DNA from: Bacillota bacterium
Lineage (GTDB): Bacteria > Bacillota > Bacilli > Alicyclobacillales > SLC66
Length of the DNA: 5,777 nt
NCBI GenBank assembly: GCA_021797415.1
Contig: JAJZZT010000387.1
Location: 1 to 5,777, forward strand
Reading direction: 5' to 3'
The position numbers and the translations under genes are program-made. A model generated the notes under the pieces. The model searched no databases. It saw only the letters and a list, made by a program, of their open reading frames with translations, and had not been told where the DNA came from. This document shows, piece after piece, positions 5,018 to 5,777 of the stretch. The stretch's first letter is position 1, and each line of letters opens with the position of its first letter.

Positions 5018-5770
5018 ATGGCTGAAATCGGTTTGCAGTTGTATACAGTCAGGGATCATTTGCAGAAGGATTTTATCGGAACGTTGGGGAAAGTGGCGGA
5101 GATTGGATACCGTCATCTGGAATTTGCGGGATACGGCAACATGGCGGCCAAGGATCTGCGCAAGGCGCTCGACGATCTCGGCTTGCGCGCGGTCTCCGCG
5201 CACGCCGGCGCGGTGTTGCGGGAGCCGCTGCGCGAGATCGAGTACGCGCAGGAGCTCGGCATCGCCTATCTCGTTTTTCCGTGGCTGCCGGAGGAGATGA
5301 GACGCCATGTCGAAGACTACCGCGCGCTGGGCGAACGGTTGAACGAGGTGGGGGCGACGTGTGCGGCGCACGGGATTACGCTGTGTTACCACAACCACGC
5401 GTTTGAGTTCGAACGGGTCACGCAATCCGGCGAGTATGGCTTCGACCTGTTGTACGCGGCGGCCGCGCCGGAGAACCTGCAGGCGGAACTCGATACATAC
5501 TGGATCGAGCGCGCAGATCTGAGTGCGATAGAGTACCTGGACAAGATGGCCGGGCGCTGTCCGCTCGCGCACCTGAAGGATATGGCGGCGGGCGACGGGC
5601 GCGAGTTTGCGGAACTTGGCGCCGGCATCCTGCCGATCGCCGATATCGCGGCGGCCGCCAGGAAGGCCGGGGCGCGCTATCTGTTTGTGGAACAGGATAT
5701 CTGCCGGCGCGATTCACTGGAGAGCGTGGCCGCGAGTCTGGCGTTTCTCAAACGCGAGGGGATTATGTGA
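5018..5770 (+). CDS. Sugar phosphate isomerase/epimerase (AP endonuclease 2-like TIM barrel)
   Basis: The 250-residue product fits the xylose isomerase-like TIM-barrel family, whose cytoplasmic members isomerise or epimerise sugars, inosose or related polyols with a divalent metal. Seen: strand 1 with IGLQLYTVRD (4-13), GYRHLEFAGYG (30-40), VSAHAG (59-64), YHNHAFEF (124-131), AELDTYW (156-162), AHLKDM (184-189), ELGAGILP (199-206) and FVEQD (223-227). The metal set is expected from a Glu and Asp near 128-159, H185 and E225, all present. Start choice is uncertain: ATG 5018 gives the usual N-terminus and lies 10 nt after GGAGG (5003-5007); ATG 5009 is only 1 nt from it; GTG 4982, in frame, has GGGAG 7 nt upstream and would add 12 residues. 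The gene has its own promoter and possibly more operon partners to the right. Substrate is unknown; no myo-inositol or xylose neighbours are in view. Confidence 0.9.
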   Translation: MAEIGLQLYTVRDHLQKDFIGTLGKVAEIGYRHLEFAGYGNMAAKDLRKALDDLGLRAVSAHAGAVLREPLREIEYAQELGIAYLVFPWLPEEMRRHVEDYRALGERLNEVGATCAAHGITLCYHNHAFEFERVTQSGEYGFDLLYAAAAPENLQAELDTYWIERADLSAIEYLDKMAGRCPLAHLKDMAAGDGREFAELGAGILPIADIAAAARKAGARYLFVEQDICRRDSLESVAASLAFLKREGIM

Positions 5771-5777
5771 AAAACCG

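Noticed and set aside
1..5777. Search for tRNA, rRNA, CRISPR repeats, toxin-antitoxin pairs, phage or defence genes
   Set aside because: No cloverleaf, regularly spaced repeat, or recognisable gene of these classes was seen; all coding space is accounted for by five ordinary genes.

Overview
The window looks like chromosomal DNA of a high-GC Gram-positive bacterium of the Firmicutes/Bacilli type, perhaps an Alicyclobacillus-like lineage. That placement is inferred from strong purine-rich Shine-Dalgarno sites, GTG/TTG starts, extended -10 promoters (TGnTATnnT), a Bacillus-type FAD glycerol-3-phosphate dehydrogenase, and a secreted protein with a Sec signal and a Ser-rich tail. No taxonomic marker gene is present, so the genus is a guess.

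Layout: (1) 31-1899, minus strand: an M20D-type metal-dependent amidohydrolase followed, 54 nt downstream, by a DedA-family membrane protein. There is no clear terminator between them, and an AGGAGG motif on the minus strand at the very left edge suggests that another co-directional gene starts outside the window. (2) 1900-2211: a 312-bp divergent control region. It has one extended -10 promoter (TGGTATCAT) facing each way and, between them, a roughly 146-bp imperfect foldback flanked by near-identical 17-bp direct repeats. This is the most unusual part of the window. (3) 2212-3975, plus: aerobic glycerol-3-phosphate dehydrogenase (glpD), without glpF/glpK/glpP nearby and without a leader terminator of the GlpP type. 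(4) 4080-4799, plus: an unrecognised secreted protein starting at TTG behind an excellent GGAGGTG, with two tandem hairpins in front and a textbook intrinsic terminator behind. (5) 4920-5770, plus: its own extended -10 promoter, a GC-rich leader that can form competing hairpins, a possible 12-codon leader ORF, and a TIM-barrel sugar phosphate isomerase/epimerase. Its stop codon lies 7 nt before the window ends.

Functionally this is mostly housekeeping or accessory metabolism: deacylation of N-acyl amino acids or peptides, possible lipid-carrier transport (DedA), glycerol catabolism into the quinone pool, and sugar or polyol catabolism. There is no defence, CRISPR, phage, transposase or biosynthetic-cluster signature. 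The features worth a second look are non-coding: the foldback between the divergent promoters, the palindromes at the glpD promoter, and the structured leader of the isomerase gene. The secreted protein is the only coding region without a recognised function.
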